From positions 4,293,001 to 4,357,000 of the forward strand of contig NZ_ASHX02000001.1 of the NCBI RefSeq assembly GCF_000478605.2: a stretch of DNA of 64,000 bases. Direction: 5' to 3'. Origin of the DNA: Streptomyces thermolilacinus SPC6. GTDB lineage: Bacteria > Actinomycetota > Actinomycetes > Streptomycetales > Streptomycetaceae. This document shows positions 34,120-43,081 of this stretch, in pieces (the first letter of the stretch is position 1; each line of letters opens with the position of its first letter). The notes under the pieces are model-generated. The model saw only the letters and a list, made by a program, of their open reading frames with translations. It made no database searches and was not told the origin of the DNA. Position numbers and translations under genes: made by a program.

Positions 34120-35178
34120 CTACGCGCGCGGCGGTGCCGTGGACGCGCGGAGCATGAGCTCGCCCGGGATCGTCGCCACACCGCCCGGCGGGGCCTGGTC
34201 GGCGCCCATCGCGAGGCGGCCCGCACGTACCCCGGCCTCGTGCAGCGGGAGCCGTACCGTCGTCAGGGACGGCACCGCGTCCACCGAGAACGGCAGGTCG
34301 TCGAACCCGGCCACCGACACGTCGTCCGGGATGCGCAGCCCCGCCTCCCGCAGCGCGGCGCACGCGCCGAGGGCCACCGTGTCGTTGGCGGCGACGACGG
34401 CCGTCAGGGACGGTTCCCGCGCGAGGAGTTCACGGGTCGCCTCGTGCCCGGACGCGCGCGTGTAGTGGCCGTGCACGGTGAGCCGCTCCGCCTCCGGCCC
34501 CGCCAGCCCGGCCGCCACCAGGGCGTCGCGGTGGCCGTCCAGGCGGTCGCGGGTGGTGGACCGGTCGGCGGGCCCGGCGACGTACCCGATCCGGCGGTGC
34601 CCCAGCGACAGCAGGTGCTCGGTCAGGGCGTGCGCGCCGCCCCGGTTGTCGAAGGCGAGCGTCGCGGCGGCGGCGTCTCCCGGCATGGGCGGGCGCCCGC
34701 ACAGCACGACGCGGGTCCCGGCGTCGCCGAGGCGCGTCAGCTTGGCGGTGAGCGCCGCGATGTGGTCCGGGTCGTCCAGCGCGCCGCCCGTGACGACGAC
34801 GGCGGCGGCCCGCTGGCGCTGGAGGAGCGTGAGGTACGTCAGCTCGCGCTCGGGGGAGCCGCCCGTGTTGCAGACGACGGCCAGCTTCTCGCCGCCCGCG
34901 CGGCCCCTGCCCGCGTCGCCGATGGCGCTCTGCGCGGCGCCCGCCATGATCCCGAAGAACGGGTCGGCGATGTCGTTGACGAGGATGCCCACCAGGTCGG
35001 AGGTGGCGGCGGCCAGCGCGCTGGCGGGGCCGTTCAGTACGTAGTCCAGCTCGTCCACCGCCCGCAGCACCCGCTCGCGGGTGGAGGCGGCGACCGGGTA
35101 GTTGCCGTTGAGGACCCGCGAGACGGTCGCCGGTGAGACGCGCGCGCGTGCCGCCACGTCGGCCAGGGTGACTGTCAT
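34120..35178 (-). CDS. LacI-family transcriptional regulator
   Basis: A 352-residue regulator. The HTH is at residues 3-25 (TLADVAARARVSPATVSRVL) followed by the hinge region (ERVLRAVDELDYVLN). The periplasmic-binding-like effector domain has GILVNDIADPFFGIMAGAA, GHRRIGYVAGP, AVVAANDTVALGA and DVSVAGFDDLPF. It is divergent from the Gfo/Idh-DUF993-isomerase operon, and a palindromic operator lies in the 135-bp gap, so it likely represses that operon, and itself, until a sugar inducer binds. Confidence 0.92.
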   Translation of the reverse strand: MTVTLADVAARARVSPATVSRVLNGNYPVAASTRERVLRAVDELDYVLNGPASALAAATSDLVGILVNDIADPFFGIMAGAAQSAIGDAGRGRAGGEKLAVVCNTGGSPERELTYLTLLQRQRAAAVVVTGGALDDPDHIAALTAKLTRLGDAGTRVVLCGRPPMPGDAAAATLAFDNRGGAHALTEHLLSLGHRRIGYVAGPADRSTTRDRLDGHRDALVAAGLAGPEAERLTVHGHYTRASGHEATRELLAREPSLTAVVAANDTVALGACAALREAGLRIPDDVSVAGFDDLPFSVDAVPSLTTVRLPLHEAGVRAGRLAMGADQAPPGGVATIPGELMLRASTAPPRA

Positions 35179-35261
35179 CGCGTGCCCTCCGAGGAGAAGT
35201 CGGGGAAGTGCGGCCGCGGCTCTTGTACGGGCCGCTGGCGGCAGGCTAGCGTCATGCCCGA

Positions 35262-35275
35262 TAGAAAGCGCTTGC
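35262..35275. promoter_or_regulatory. Putative LacI operator in the divergent sugar-operon promoter
   Basis: TAGAAAGCGCTTGC with palindromic core AAGCGCTT (35266-35273), 39 bp before the operon's GTG and 84 bp before the regulator's ATG. The same 14-mer is upstream of the pectate lyase. Confidence 0.75.
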
Positions 35276-35313
35276 TACGACGAACGACCGATTCAGGACA
35301 TGGAGGGACCTTC

Positions 35314-36465
35314 GTGACACGCAGGACAGTGCGGATCGCCATGAACGGCGTGACGGGCCGGATGGGCTACCGGCAGCACCTGGTGCGTTCCATCCTCGCC
35401 ATCCGCGAGCAGGGCGGCCTCGACCTCGGCGACGGCGACGTCCTGTGGCCCGAGCCGGTCCTCGTCGGCCGCCGCGAGCACGCCCTGCGCGAGCTGGCGG
35501 AGCGCCACGGTCTGACCGAGTGGTCCACGGACCTCGACGCCGTGCTCGCCGACGACCGCACCGACATCTACTTCGACGCGCAGGTCACCTCCGCGCGCCA
35601 GGCCGCCCTCACCAAGGCCATCGCGGCGGGCAAGCACGTCTACACCGAGAAGCCCACCGCCGCCGACCTGGCCGGCGCCCTCGAACTGGCCCGCCACGCG
35701 CGCGAAGCGGGCATCAAGCACGGTGTCGTCCAGGACAAGATCTTCCTGCCGGGCCTGCTGAAGCTGAAGCGCCTCATCGACGGCGGCTTCTTCGGCGAGA
35801 TCCTCTCCGTGCGCGGCGAGTTCGGCTACTGGGTCTTCGAGGGCGACTGGCAGGACGCCCAGCGGCCCAGCTGGAACTACCGCGCCGAGGACGGCGGCGG
35901 CATCGTCGTGGACATGTTCCCGCACTGGGAGTACGTGCTCCACGAGCTGTTCGGCCGCGTGACCTCGGTGTCCGCGCACGTCACGACGCACATCCCGCAG
36001 CGCTGGGACGAGAACGGCAAGCCCTACACGGCCACCGCCGACGACGCCGCGTACGGGGTCTTCGAGCTGGAGGGCGGCGCCGTCGCCCAGATCAACTCCT
36101 CGTGGGCGGTCCGCGTCCACCGCGACGAGCTGGTCGAGTTCCAGGTGGACGGTACGCACGGCTCCGCCGTGGCCGGCCTGCGCGGCTGCCGCGTCCAGCA
36201 CCGCTCCATGACCCCGAAGCCGGTCTGGAACCCGGACCTGCCCGTCACCCACTCGTTCCGCGACCAGTGGCAGGAGGTCCCCGACAACGCCGAGTTCGAC
36301 AACGGCTTCAAGGCGCAGTGGGAGCTGTTCCTGCGCCATGTGTACCTGGACGAGCCGTACCACTGGGACCTCCTCGCGGGCGCCCGCGGCGTCCAGCTCG
36401 CCGAGCTGGGCCTGAAGTCGTCCGCCGAGGGCCGCCGCTTCGAGGTCCCGGAGCTGTCCCTGTGA
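35314..36465 (+). CDS. Gfo/Idh/MocA-family sugar dehydrogenase
   Basis: A 383-residue dehydrogenase, first gene of a three-gene operon. The Rossmann part has AMNGVTGRMGYRQHLVRSI and the conserved GKHVYTEKPTA, where Glu-Lys-Pro is the family's catalytic-lysine motif. The C-terminal domain has GEFGYWVFEGDW and RAEDGGGIVVDMFPHWEYVL, the His being the usual second catalytic residue. Likely oxidises an inositol- or hexose-type sugar. GTG 35314 follows GGAGGG by 6 nt. Its stop overlaps the next GTG by 4 nt. Confidence 0.9.
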   Translation: MTRRTVRIAMNGVTGRMGYRQHLVRSILAIREQGGLDLGDGDVLWPEPVLVGRREHALRELAERHGLTEWSTDLDAVLADDRTDIYFDAQVTSARQAALTKAIAAGKHVYTEKPTAADLAGALELARHAREAGIKHGVVQDKIFLPGLLKLKRLIDGGFFGEILSVRGEFGYWVFEGDWQDAQRPSWNYRAEDGGGIVVDMFPHWEYVLHELFGRVTSVSAHVTTHIPQRWDENGKPYTATADDAAYGVFELEGGAVAQINSSWAVRVHRDELVEFQVDGTHGSAVAGLRGCRVQHRSMTPKPVWNPDLPVTHSFRDQWQEVPDNAEFDNGFKAQWELFLRHVYLDEPYHWDLLAGARGVQLAELGLKSSAEGRRFEVPELSL

Positions 36466-37685
36466 CCGCCCCCGCCGCCCCGAGCGCCCCCGCCGTCAGC
36501 GCGCCCGCTGTGTCCGGAGCCGCCGCCCCGGCCACCGTGCCCCTGCCGAACCCGGACGGCACTACGCGCGCGTACCGCCCCCGTACCGAGCCGCGCGCCT
36601 TCACCGCCGGCGCCCCGCTCGTCTCCCGTACGGTCTTCTCCGCCGCGCACGTCGTCGCCGACCCGTACGCCGACACGCACCCCGACTCCCCGGCGGCCGT
36701 CGACTGGGACACGACGCTCGCCTTCCGCCGCCACCTGTGGGCGCACGGCCTGGGCGTCGCGGAGGCCATGGACACCGCCCAGCGGGGCATGGGCCTGGAC
36801 TGGGCGGGCGCCGCCGAGCTGATCCGCCGCTCCGCCGCCGAGGCGAAGGCGGTCGGCGGTCGCATCGCCTGCGGCGTCGGCACCGACCAGCTGACCGGAC
36901 CGGCCGGCCTCGACGCCGTGCGCGCCGCGTACGAGGAGCAGCTGGGCCTCGTCGAGGAGACCGGCTCCCAGGCGATCCTCATGGCCTCGCGCGCGCTGGC
37001 CGCCGCCGCCCGCACCCCCGACGACTACCTGGAGCTGTACGCCCACCTGCTGCGCCAGGCGAGCGAACCGGTCGTCCTGCACTGGCTCGGCCCCATGTTC
37101 GACCCCGCGCTGGAGGGCTACTGGGGCTCCGCCGACCTGGACACGGCGACGGACACCTTCCTGGAGGTCATCGCCGCGCACCCGGACAAGGTCGACGGCG
37201 TCAAGATCTCCCTGCTGGACGCCGGGCGGGAGGTCGAGCTGCGCCGCCGCCTCCCGGAGGGCGTCCGCTGCTACACGGGCGACGACTTCCACTACCCGGA
37301 GCTGATCGCGGGCGACGAACGCGGCTTCAGCCACGCACTGCTGGGCATCTTCGACCCGCTGGGCCCGCTCGCCGCCGAGGCGGTACGGGTCCTCGACACG
37401 GGCGACACGGACGGTTTCCGAGCCGTCCTCGACCCGACCGTGGAGCTGTCCCGGCACCTGTTCCAGGCGCCGACCCGCTTCTACAAGACGGGCGTCGTGT
37501 TCCTGGCGTGGCTCGCGGGTCACCAGGACCACTTCGCGATGGTCGGCGGCCTCCAGTCGGCGCGCTCCCTGCCGCACCTCGCGCGCGCGTACGAACTGGC
37601 CGACGGGCTCGGCCTGTTCCCCGACCCGCAGCTCGCGGCCGCCCGTATGACGTCCCTCCTCGCCGTGTACGGGGTGACCAGGTGA
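36462..37685 (+). CDS. DUF993 protein (dihydrodipicolinate-synthase-like aldolase fold)
   Basis: A 407-residue protein of family DUF993, related to the dihydrodipicolinate synthase/N-acetylneuraminate lyase TIM-barrel aldolases. Conserved-looking runs: WDTTLAFRRHLWAHGLGVAE, QAILMASRALAAAARTPDDY, HWLGPMFDPALEGYWGS, KVDGVKISLLD (candidate Schiff-base Lys) and YTGDDFHYPELIAGD. The first 45 residues are Pro/Ala-rich and variable. GTG 36462 overlaps the Gfo/Idh stop, and the next gene overlaps its stop, so the three are translationally coupled. Probable role: retro-aldol step on a keto-acid or keto-sugar. Confidence 0.85.
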   Translation: MTAPAAPSAPAVSAPAVSGAAAPATVPLPNPDGTTRAYRPRTEPRAFTAGAPLVSRTVFSAAHVVADPYADTHPDSPAAVDWDTTLAFRRHLWAHGLGVAEAMDTAQRGMGLDWAGAAELIRRSAAEAKAVGGRIACGVGTDQLTGPAGLDAVRAAYEEQLGLVEETGSQAILMASRALAAAARTPDDYLELYAHLLRQASEPVVLHWLGPMFDPALEGYWGSADLDTATDTFLEVIAAHPDKVDGVKISLLDAGREVELRRRLPEGVRCYTGDDFHYPELIAGDERGFSHALLGIFDPLGPLAAEAVRVLDTGDTDGFRAVLDPTVELSRHLFQAPTRFYKTGVVFLAWLAGHQDHFAMVGGLQSARSLPHLARAYELADGLGLFPDPQLAAARMTSLLAVYGVTR

Positions 37686-38500
37686 CCGGCCTCGACCTGA
37701 CCCGCTTCAGCATCAACCAGATGACCGTCAAGCAGCTCTCCCTCCCGGAGCTGACCGAGGCGTGCGCCCGCCTCGGCGTCCCCGGCGTCGGCCTGTGGCG
37801 CGAGCCCGTCCAGGCGTACGGGGTCGAGGCCGCCGCCAAGCTCGTCCGGGACGCCGGTCTCGCCGTCACCACCCTGTGCCGGGGCGGCTTCTTCACCACG
37901 GCGGACGGCCTGGACGACAACCGCGCCGCCATCGACGAGGCGGCGACGCTCGGCACGGACACGCTCGTCCTGGTCTCCGGGGGCCTCCCGCCCGGCGGGA
38001 AGGACCTGGGCGCGGCCCGTGAGCGGATCGCCGACGCCCTCGCGGAGCTCGCCCCCTACGCGGCCGAACGCGGCGTACGCCTCGCCATCGAACCGCTGCA
38101 CCCCATGTACGCGGCGGACCGGTGCGCGGTCTCCACCCTGGACCAGGCGCTGGACCTCGCGGAAGGCTTCCCGGCGTCCCAGGTCGGGGTCGTGGTGGAC
38201 ACGTACCACGTGTGGTGGGACGACCGGGCCCCGGCGGCGGTCGCCCGCGCGGGCGAGCAGGGCCGCATCCACTCCTTCCAGCTCGCCGACTGGACGACCC
38301 CGCTGCCGGAAGGCGTCCTCAACGGGCGCGGGCAGATCGGGGACGGCTGCATCGACATGCGGGCGTGGCGGGAGCGCGTGGACGCGGCCGGGTACACGGG
38401 CCCCATCGAGGTCGAGCTCTTCAACGACACGCTGTGGACGAGGGACGGCGTGGAGCTGCTGGAGGAGACCGCCCGCCGGTACGCCGAGCACACCCTCTGA
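37682..38500 (+). CDS. Sugar phosphate isomerase/epimerase
   Basis: A 272-residue xylose-isomerase-like TIM-barrel protein, third gene of the LacI-controlled operon. Metal-site order is present: LAIEPLHPMYAADR (Glu, His), VVVDTYHVWWDD (Asp, His), FQLADWTTP and GPIEVELFND (C-terminal Glu). It likely interconverts the keto- and aldose forms, or epimers, of the product of the Gfo/Idh step. GTG 37682 overlaps the DUF993 stop by 4 nt. A perfect hairpin follows at 38661-38686. Confidence 0.9.
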   Translation: MTGLDLTRFSINQMTVKQLSLPELTEACARLGVPGVGLWREPVQAYGVEAAAKLVRDAGLAVTTLCRGGFFTTADGLDDNRAAIDEAATLGTDTLVLVSGGLPPGGKDLGAARERIADALAELAPYAAERGVRLAIEPLHPMYAADRCAVSTLDQALDLAEGFPASQVGVVVDTYHVWWDDRAPAAVARAGEQGRIHSFQLADWTTPLPEGVLNGRGQIGDGCIDMRAWRERVDAAGYTGPIEVELFNDTLWTRDGVELLEETARRYAEHTL

Positions 38501-38660
38501 CCCGCACGCGGCGAAGTGCCGTAGCGGTGCGAGGGGTTCCGGAAAAATCACCGCCCGCGATCGTGCAACCCTCCCGGCGTGACGAGTGTCGTAACTGGCG
38601 TCGGGATCTCCGGGAGGGGATCTGGGGGGATCGGGAGTCCCGGCGTTCGGAGGGGAGCAC

Positions 38661-38686
38661 GGGGCCCGGCCACACGGCCGGGCCCC
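38661..38686. terminator. 11-bp perfect hairpin ending the sugar operon
   Basis: GGGGCCCGGCC (38661-38671), loop ACAC, then the exact complement 38676-38686. Located about 160 bp after the last stop. Confidence 0.65.
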
Positions 38687-38720
38687 GGCAATACCACCCG
38701 GCACCGACAGCGGCCGCGCG

Positions 38721-38753
38721 CCTGTGGAGCCCGTGGACGGAGATATCCACAGG
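38721..38753. promoter_or_regulatory. Inverted repeat with DnaA-box-like half upstream of recD2
   Basis: CCTGTGGA (38721-38728) is the exact complement of TCCACAGG (38746-38753). The right half is TATCCACA, close to a DnaA box (TTATCCACA). It is 39 bp before the helicase start, so it may be a regulatory site. Confidence 0.3.
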
Positions 38754-38791
38754 GCGGGCGGGATGTCGGAGTCGGTCTGTAGCGTCGGAGC

Positions 38792-41023
38792 ATGTCGCAG
38801 ATGGCGGTGGTCGAAGGCGTCCTCGAGCGGATCACGTACAGCAACGAGGAGAACGGATACACGGTCGCGCGGGTCGACACCGGGCGTGGCGGCGGTGAAC
38901 TGCTCACCGTCGTCGGCTCGTTGCTCGGGGCGCAGCCGGGCGAGTCGCTGCGGATGGAGGGCCGCTGGGGCTCCCACCCGCAGTACGGACGGCAGTTCAC
39001 CGTCGAGAACTACACGACCGTGCTGCCCGCGACGATCCAGGGCATCCGCCGCTATCTGGGCTCCGGCCTGATCAAGGGCATCGGCCCGCGCATCGCCGAC
39101 CGCATCGTGGAGCACTTCGGCACGGACACGCTCGACATCATCGAGCGGGAGCCGAAGCGCCTCGTCGAGGTGCCCGGCCTCGGCCCGAAGCGGACGCGGA
39201 TGATCGGCGCCGCCTGGGAGGAGCAGAAGGCCATCAAGGAGGTCATGGTCTTCCTCCAGGGCGTCGGCGTGTCCACCTCGATCGCGGTGCGGATCTACAA
39301 GAAGTACGGCGACGCGTCGATCTCCGTCGTACGGAACCAGCCGTACCGGCTCGCGGCCGACGTGTGGGGCATCGGGTTCCTCACCGCCGACCGCATCGCC
39401 CAGGCCGTGGGCATCCCGCACGACAGCCCCGACCGGGTCAAGGCAGGGCTGCGCCACGCCCTGTCCCAGTCGGCCGACCAGGGGCACTGCTTCCTGCCGG
39501 AGGAGCGGCTGATCGCGGACGCGGTGAAGCTGCTCCAGGTCGACACGGGCCTCGTCATCGACAGCCTCGCCGAGCTGGCTGCGGACGAGGAGGAGGGCGG
39601 TGTCGTACGGGAGCGGGTGCCCGACCCGGACGGCGAGCCGGTCACGGGCGTGTTCCTGCTGCCGTTCCACCGCGCCGAGGTGTCGCTGGCGGCGCAGCTG
39701 AGGCGGCTGATGCGGGCCGAGGAGGACCGCATGGCGGCCTTCCAGGACGTCGCCTGGGACAAGGCGCTGGCGTGGCTCGCGGACCGCACGGGGGCGGAGC
39801 TGGCGCCCGAGCAGGAGGCCGCCGTACGGCTCGCGCTCACCCGGAAGGTCGCGGTGCTGACCGGCGGGCCCGGCTGCGGCAAGTCGTTCACGGTGCGGTC
39901 GGTGGTGGAGCTGGCCCGCGCCAAGAAGGCGCAGGTGCTGCTGGCCGCGCCGACCGGCAGGGCCGCCAAGCGGCTCGCGGAGCTGACCGGCGCCGAGGCG
40001 TCCACGGTGCACCGGCTGCTGGAGCTGAAGCCCGGCGGGGACGCCGCCTACGACCGGGACCGGCCGCTGGACGCGGACCTCGTGGTGGTGGACGAGGCGT
40101 CGATGCTGGACGTGCTGCTGGCGAACAAGCTGGTCAAGGCGGTCGCGCCGGGTGCGCACCTGCTGCTGGTGGGCGATGTTGACCAGCTGCCGAGCGTCGG
40201 CGCGGGCCAGGTGCTGGGCGATCTGCTGGCCCCGGACAGCCCCGTCCCGTCCGTACGGCTCACCCGGATCTTCCGGCAGGCGCAGAAGTCCGGTGTCGTC
40301 ACCAACGCCCACCGGATTAACGCCGGGGAGCACCCGCTCACCAGCGGCCTGCCGGACTTCTTCCTGTTCGTCGCGGAGGACACGGAGGAGGCCGGGCGGC
40401 TCACCGTGGACGTGGCCGCCCACCGCGTCCCGGCGAAGTTCGGCCTCGACCCGCGCCGCGACGTGCAGGTCCTCGCGCCCATGCACCGCGGTCCGGCCGG
40501 CGCGGGCACGCTCAACGGGCTCCTCCAGCAGGCCGTCACCCCGGCCCGCCCCGGAGTGCCGGAGAAGCGGTTCGGCGGCCGGGTCTTCCGCGTCGGCGAC
40601 AAGGTCACCCAGATCCGCAACAACTACGAGAAGGGCAGGAACGGCGTCTTCAACGGCACGGTGGGCGTGGTCACCGCCCTGGACCTGGACGACCAGCGGA
40701 TGACGGTGCTGACCGACGAGGACGAGGAGGTCGGTTACGACTTCGACGAGCTGGACGAGCTGGCCCACGCCTACGCGGTGACCATCCACCGCTCGCAGGG
40801 CAGCGAGTACCCGGCCGTCGTGATCCCCGTCACCACGAGCGCCTGGACCATGCTCCAGCGGAACCTGCTCTACACGGCCGTCACCCGCGCCCGGAAGCTC
40901 GTCGTCCTCGTCGGCTCCCGCAAGGCCATCGGCCAGGCCGTCCGGACCGTATCCGCCGGTCGGCGCTTTACCGCACTCGATCGCCGACTGACAGAAGCAC
41001 GACCCGTGGGAAACATCACCTAG
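38792..41023 (+). CDS. recD2: RecD2-family SF1B DNA helicase
   Basis: A 743-residue 5'-3' DNA helicase of the RecD2 (RecD without RecBC) type. N-terminal OB-like and helix-hairpin-helix regions (IKGIGPRIADRIVEHFG; LVEVPGLGPKRTRMIG) precede the motor. Helicase motifs: GGPGCGKSFT (Walker A, about 357), VVVDEASMLD (Walker B), GDVDQLPSVGAGQVLGD, RIFRQ (motif IV) and VTIHRSQGSEYPAVVIP (motifs V/VI region). Length and domain order fit RecD2 proteins, which act in replication-fork repair and mismatch repair. ATG 38792; monocistronic, followed after 167 bp by gltA. Confidence 0.93.
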   Translation: MSQMAVVEGVLERITYSNEENGYTVARVDTGRGGGELLTVVGSLLGAQPGESLRMEGRWGSHPQYGRQFTVENYTTVLPATIQGIRRYLGSGLIKGIGPRIADRIVEHFGTDTLDIIEREPKRLVEVPGLGPKRTRMIGAAWEEQKAIKEVMVFLQGVGVSTSIAVRIYKKYGDASISVVRNQPYRLAADVWGIGFLTADRIAQAVGIPHDSPDRVKAGLRHALSQSADQGHCFLPEERLIADAVKLLQVDTGLVIDSLAELAADEEEGGVVRERVPDPDGEPVTGVFLLPFHRAEVSLAAQLRRLMRAEEDRMAAFQDVAWDKALAWLADRTGAELAPEQEAAVRLALTRKVAVLTGGPGCGKSFTVRSVVELARAKKAQVLLAAPTGRAAKRLAELTGAEASTVHRLLELKPGGDAAYDRDRPLDADLVVVDEASMLDVLLANKLVKAVAPGAHLLLVGDVDQLPSVGAGQVLGDLLAPDSPVPSVRLTRIFRQAQKSGVVTNAHRINAGEHPLTSGLPDFFLFVAEDTEEAGRLTVDVAAHRVPAKFGLDPRRDVQVLAPMHRGPAGAGTLNGLLQQAVTPARPGVPEKRFGGRVFRVGDKVTQIRNNYEKGRNGVFNGTVGVVTALDLDDQRMTVLTDEDEEVGYDFDELDELAHAYAVTIHRSQGSEYPAVVIPVTTSAWTMLQRNLLYTAVTRARKLVVLVGSRKAIGQAVRTVSAGRRFTALDRRLTEARPVGNIT

Positions 41024-41062
41024 GACTTTCGGAACCGCCGCGAAGGGGGCAGGATGAGCAGG

Positions 41063-41090
41063 TTGACGGCACTCAGTGCCGCCGATAGGC
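41063..41090 (+). promoter_or_regulatory. Candidate gltA promoter with a 15-bp palindrome
   Basis: TTGACG (41063-41068) could be a -35 element; a weak ATAGGC lies 16 nt later. The exact palindrome CGGCACT-C-AGTGCCG (41067-41081) overlaps the -35 side, as an operator would. Confidence 0.35.
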
Positions 41091-41190
41091 CCAATGGACG
41101 ACCCCGAGTGCACTCCGCTGAGCCAAGTGGGGGATGGTAGAGACAGTCAGGGCACCTCGAAGAAGAGGCACAACGTCGGTGAGGGATGAC

Positions 41191-42480
41191 GTGAGCGACA
41201 ACTCTGTAGTACTGCGGTACGCGGACGGTGAGTACACCTACCCGGTGGTCGAGAGCACCGTGGGCGACAAGGGCTTCGACATCGGGAAGCTTCGCGCGCA
41301 GACGGGTCTGGTGACCCTGGACAGCGGTTACGGCAACACCGCCGCCTATAAATCCGCGATCACCTACCTGGACGGCGAGCAGGGCATCCTGCGCTACCGC
41401 GGGTACCCGATCGAGCAGCTCGCCGAGCGCTCCACCTTCCTCGAGGTGGCGTACCTGCTGATCAACGGCGAGCTTCCGAAGGCCGAGGAGCTGGAGGCCT
41501 TCACCACCGAGATCACGCAGCACACCCTGCTGCACGAGGACGTCAAGCGGTTCTTCGACGGCTTCCCGCGCGACGCGCACCCGATGGCGATGCTGTCGTC
41601 GGTGGTCAGCGCGCTGTCCACGTTCTACCAGGACAGCCACAACCCGTTCGACGAGAAGCAGCGCCACCTGTCCACGATCCGGCTGCTCGCGAAGCTGCCG
41701 ACGATCGCGGCGTACGCGTACAAGAAGTCGATCGGCCACCCGTTCGTCTACCCGCGCAACGACCTGTCGTACGTCGAGAACTTCCTGCGCATGACCTTCT
41801 CCGTGCCGGCGCAGGAGTACGAGCTCGACCCGATCGTCGTGTCGGCGCTCGACAAGCTGCTGATCCTCCACGCGGACCACGAGCAGAACTGCTCCACCTC
41901 CACGGTGCGCCTGGTCGGCTCGTCGCAGGCGAACATGTTCGCGTCGATCTCCGCGGGCATCTCCGCCCTGTGGGGCCCCCTGCACGGCGGCGCCAACCAG
42001 TCGGTGCTGGAGATGCTGGAGGGCATCCAGGCCAACGGCGGCGACGTGGACTCCTTCATCCGCAAGGTGAAGAACAAGGAGGACGGCGTCCGCCTGATGG
42101 GCTTCGGGCACCGCGTCTACAAGAGCTTCGACCCGCGGGCGAAGATCATCAAGGCGGCGGCGCACGATGTCCTCTCGGCGCTCGGCAAGAGCGACGAGCT
42201 GCTGGACATCGCCCTGAAGCTGGAGGAGCACGCGCTCGCCGACGACTACTTCGTCTCGCGCAACCTCTACCCGAACGTGGACTTCTACACGGGTCTGATC
42301 TACCGCGCCATGGGCTTCCCGACCGAGATGTTCACGGTCCTGTTCGCCCTCGGCCGCCTGCCGGGCTGGATCGCCCAGTGGCACGAGATGATCAAGGAGC
42401 CGGGCTCCCGCATCGGCCGCCCGCGCCAGATCTACACGGGCGAGGTCCTGCGCGACTTCGTCCCGGTCGAGGGCCGCTGA
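41191..42480 (+). CDS. gltA: Citrate synthase
   Basis: A 429-residue type II citrate synthase (oxaloacetate + acetyl-CoA to citrate; entry to the TCA cycle). Catalytic His residues are in LHADHEQNCSTSTVRLVGS and GFGHRVYKS, and the catalytic Asp is in the C-terminal NVDFYTGLIYRAMGFP. The start GTG 41191 gives the standard actinobacterial N-terminus (SDNSVVLRYADGEYTYPV) with GAGG 6 nt upstream; the longer frame from 41134 adds an atypical basic tail. Monocistronic with its own terminator. Confidence 0.95.
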   Translation: MSDNSVVLRYADGEYTYPVVESTVGDKGFDIGKLRAQTGLVTLDSGYGNTAAYKSAITYLDGEQGILRYRGYPIEQLAERSTFLEVAYLLINGELPKAEELEAFTTEITQHTLLHEDVKRFFDGFPRDAHPMAMLSSVVSALSTFYQDSHNPFDEKQRHLSTIRLLAKLPTIAAYAYKKSIGHPFVYPRNDLSYVENFLRMTFSVPAQEYELDPIVVSALDKLLILHADHEQNCSTSTVRLVGSSQANMFASISAGISALWGPLHGGANQSVLEMLEGIQANGGDVDSFIRKVKNKEDGVRLMGFGHRVYKSFDPRAKIIKAAAHDVLSALGKSDELLDIALKLEEHALADDYFVSRNLYPNVDFYTGLIYRAMGFPTEMFTVLFALGRLPGWIAQWHEMIKEPGSRIGRPRQIYTGEVLRDFVPVEGR

Positions 42481-42496
42481 ACCGCTGACGTCCGCC

Positions 42497-42571
42497 GGGC
42501 CCGCTGACGCCTCCGCGTCCGGGCCCGCTGACGCCTCCGCGTCCGGGCCCGCTGACGCCTCGTCCGCGTCC
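42497..42571. repeat. Three-copy 24-bp tandem repeat downstream of gltA
   Basis: The unit GGGCCCGCTGACGCCTCCGC plus GTCC repeats at 42497-42520 and 42521-42544 exactly, and at 42545-42571 with a 3-bp CGT insertion. The unit starts with the palindrome GGGCCC. It is intergenic. Confidence 0.85.
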
Positions 42572-42587
42572 GTGTCCGGACGTGCGA

Positions 42588-42636
42588 GAAGCGCCCCGCC
42601 GCCGATCCCCCCACGGGTCGACGAGCGGGGCGCTTC
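42588..42636. terminator. 12-bp stem terminator after gltA
   Basis: GAAGCGCCCCGC (42588-42599) pairs perfectly with GCGGGGCGCTTC (42625-42636); loop 25 nt. It follows the tandem repeat and likely ends the gltA transcript. Confidence 0.6.
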
Positions 42637-42970
42637 CCATATCCCGGTGCGGATTCCCCCCACGGGATCCGGTCCGGGCGTCTGCCGGTATCCAGCAGAG
42701 GCTCGCGTATGCGATCTGCCGGGGTACGTACGAACGGGAGGGCCGCTCAAAGCTCCCCGGTGCACGTGCCCCGGCCAACGCTTGCCTGGGACGTCCCCCA
42801 AGACATCCCATGAACGTCCCCCAAGACGTTCTTGGCATCGCCCATTTAGACTCGCGAGCCGTCCAAATGGTTACCCCTAAATATCTGTGATCTAGGTCTC
42901 TTTGTGAAGGTCTGGTGAGTCACGTGAAGGTGAACTCACGTGAACGTCCGGTCCGGTCCCGCGAGCAGGG
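42637..42970. other. Intergenic region with direct repeats, no gene seen
   Basis: Contains ACGTCCCCCAAGAC twice (42791-42804 and 42814-42827) and TCACGTGAA twice (42920-42928 and 42936-42944). The segment around 42840-42900 is AT-richer (CCAAATGGTTACCCCTAAAT), as in promoters. No protein-coding frame is convincing. Confidence 0.45.
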
Positions 42971-43006
42971 CGGGCCGCATCGCGGCTTTTGTCGCGATAC
43001 GGCCCG
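42971..43006. terminator. 14-bp hairpin (13 pairs) downstream of the copper chaperone gene
   Basis: CGGGCCGCATCGCG (42971-42984) pairs with CGCGATACGGCCCG (42993-43006), one mismatch, loop GCTTTTGT. Located about 75 bp past the minus-strand chaperone stop. Confidence 0.55.
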
Positions 43007-43081
43007 TACGGGAGGCGCGGCGGCGCCCGTCGCGCGAGCGGCCGGTGCCCGGGTGGCCCCCGGTGTCCGGGCGGCCGGTGC

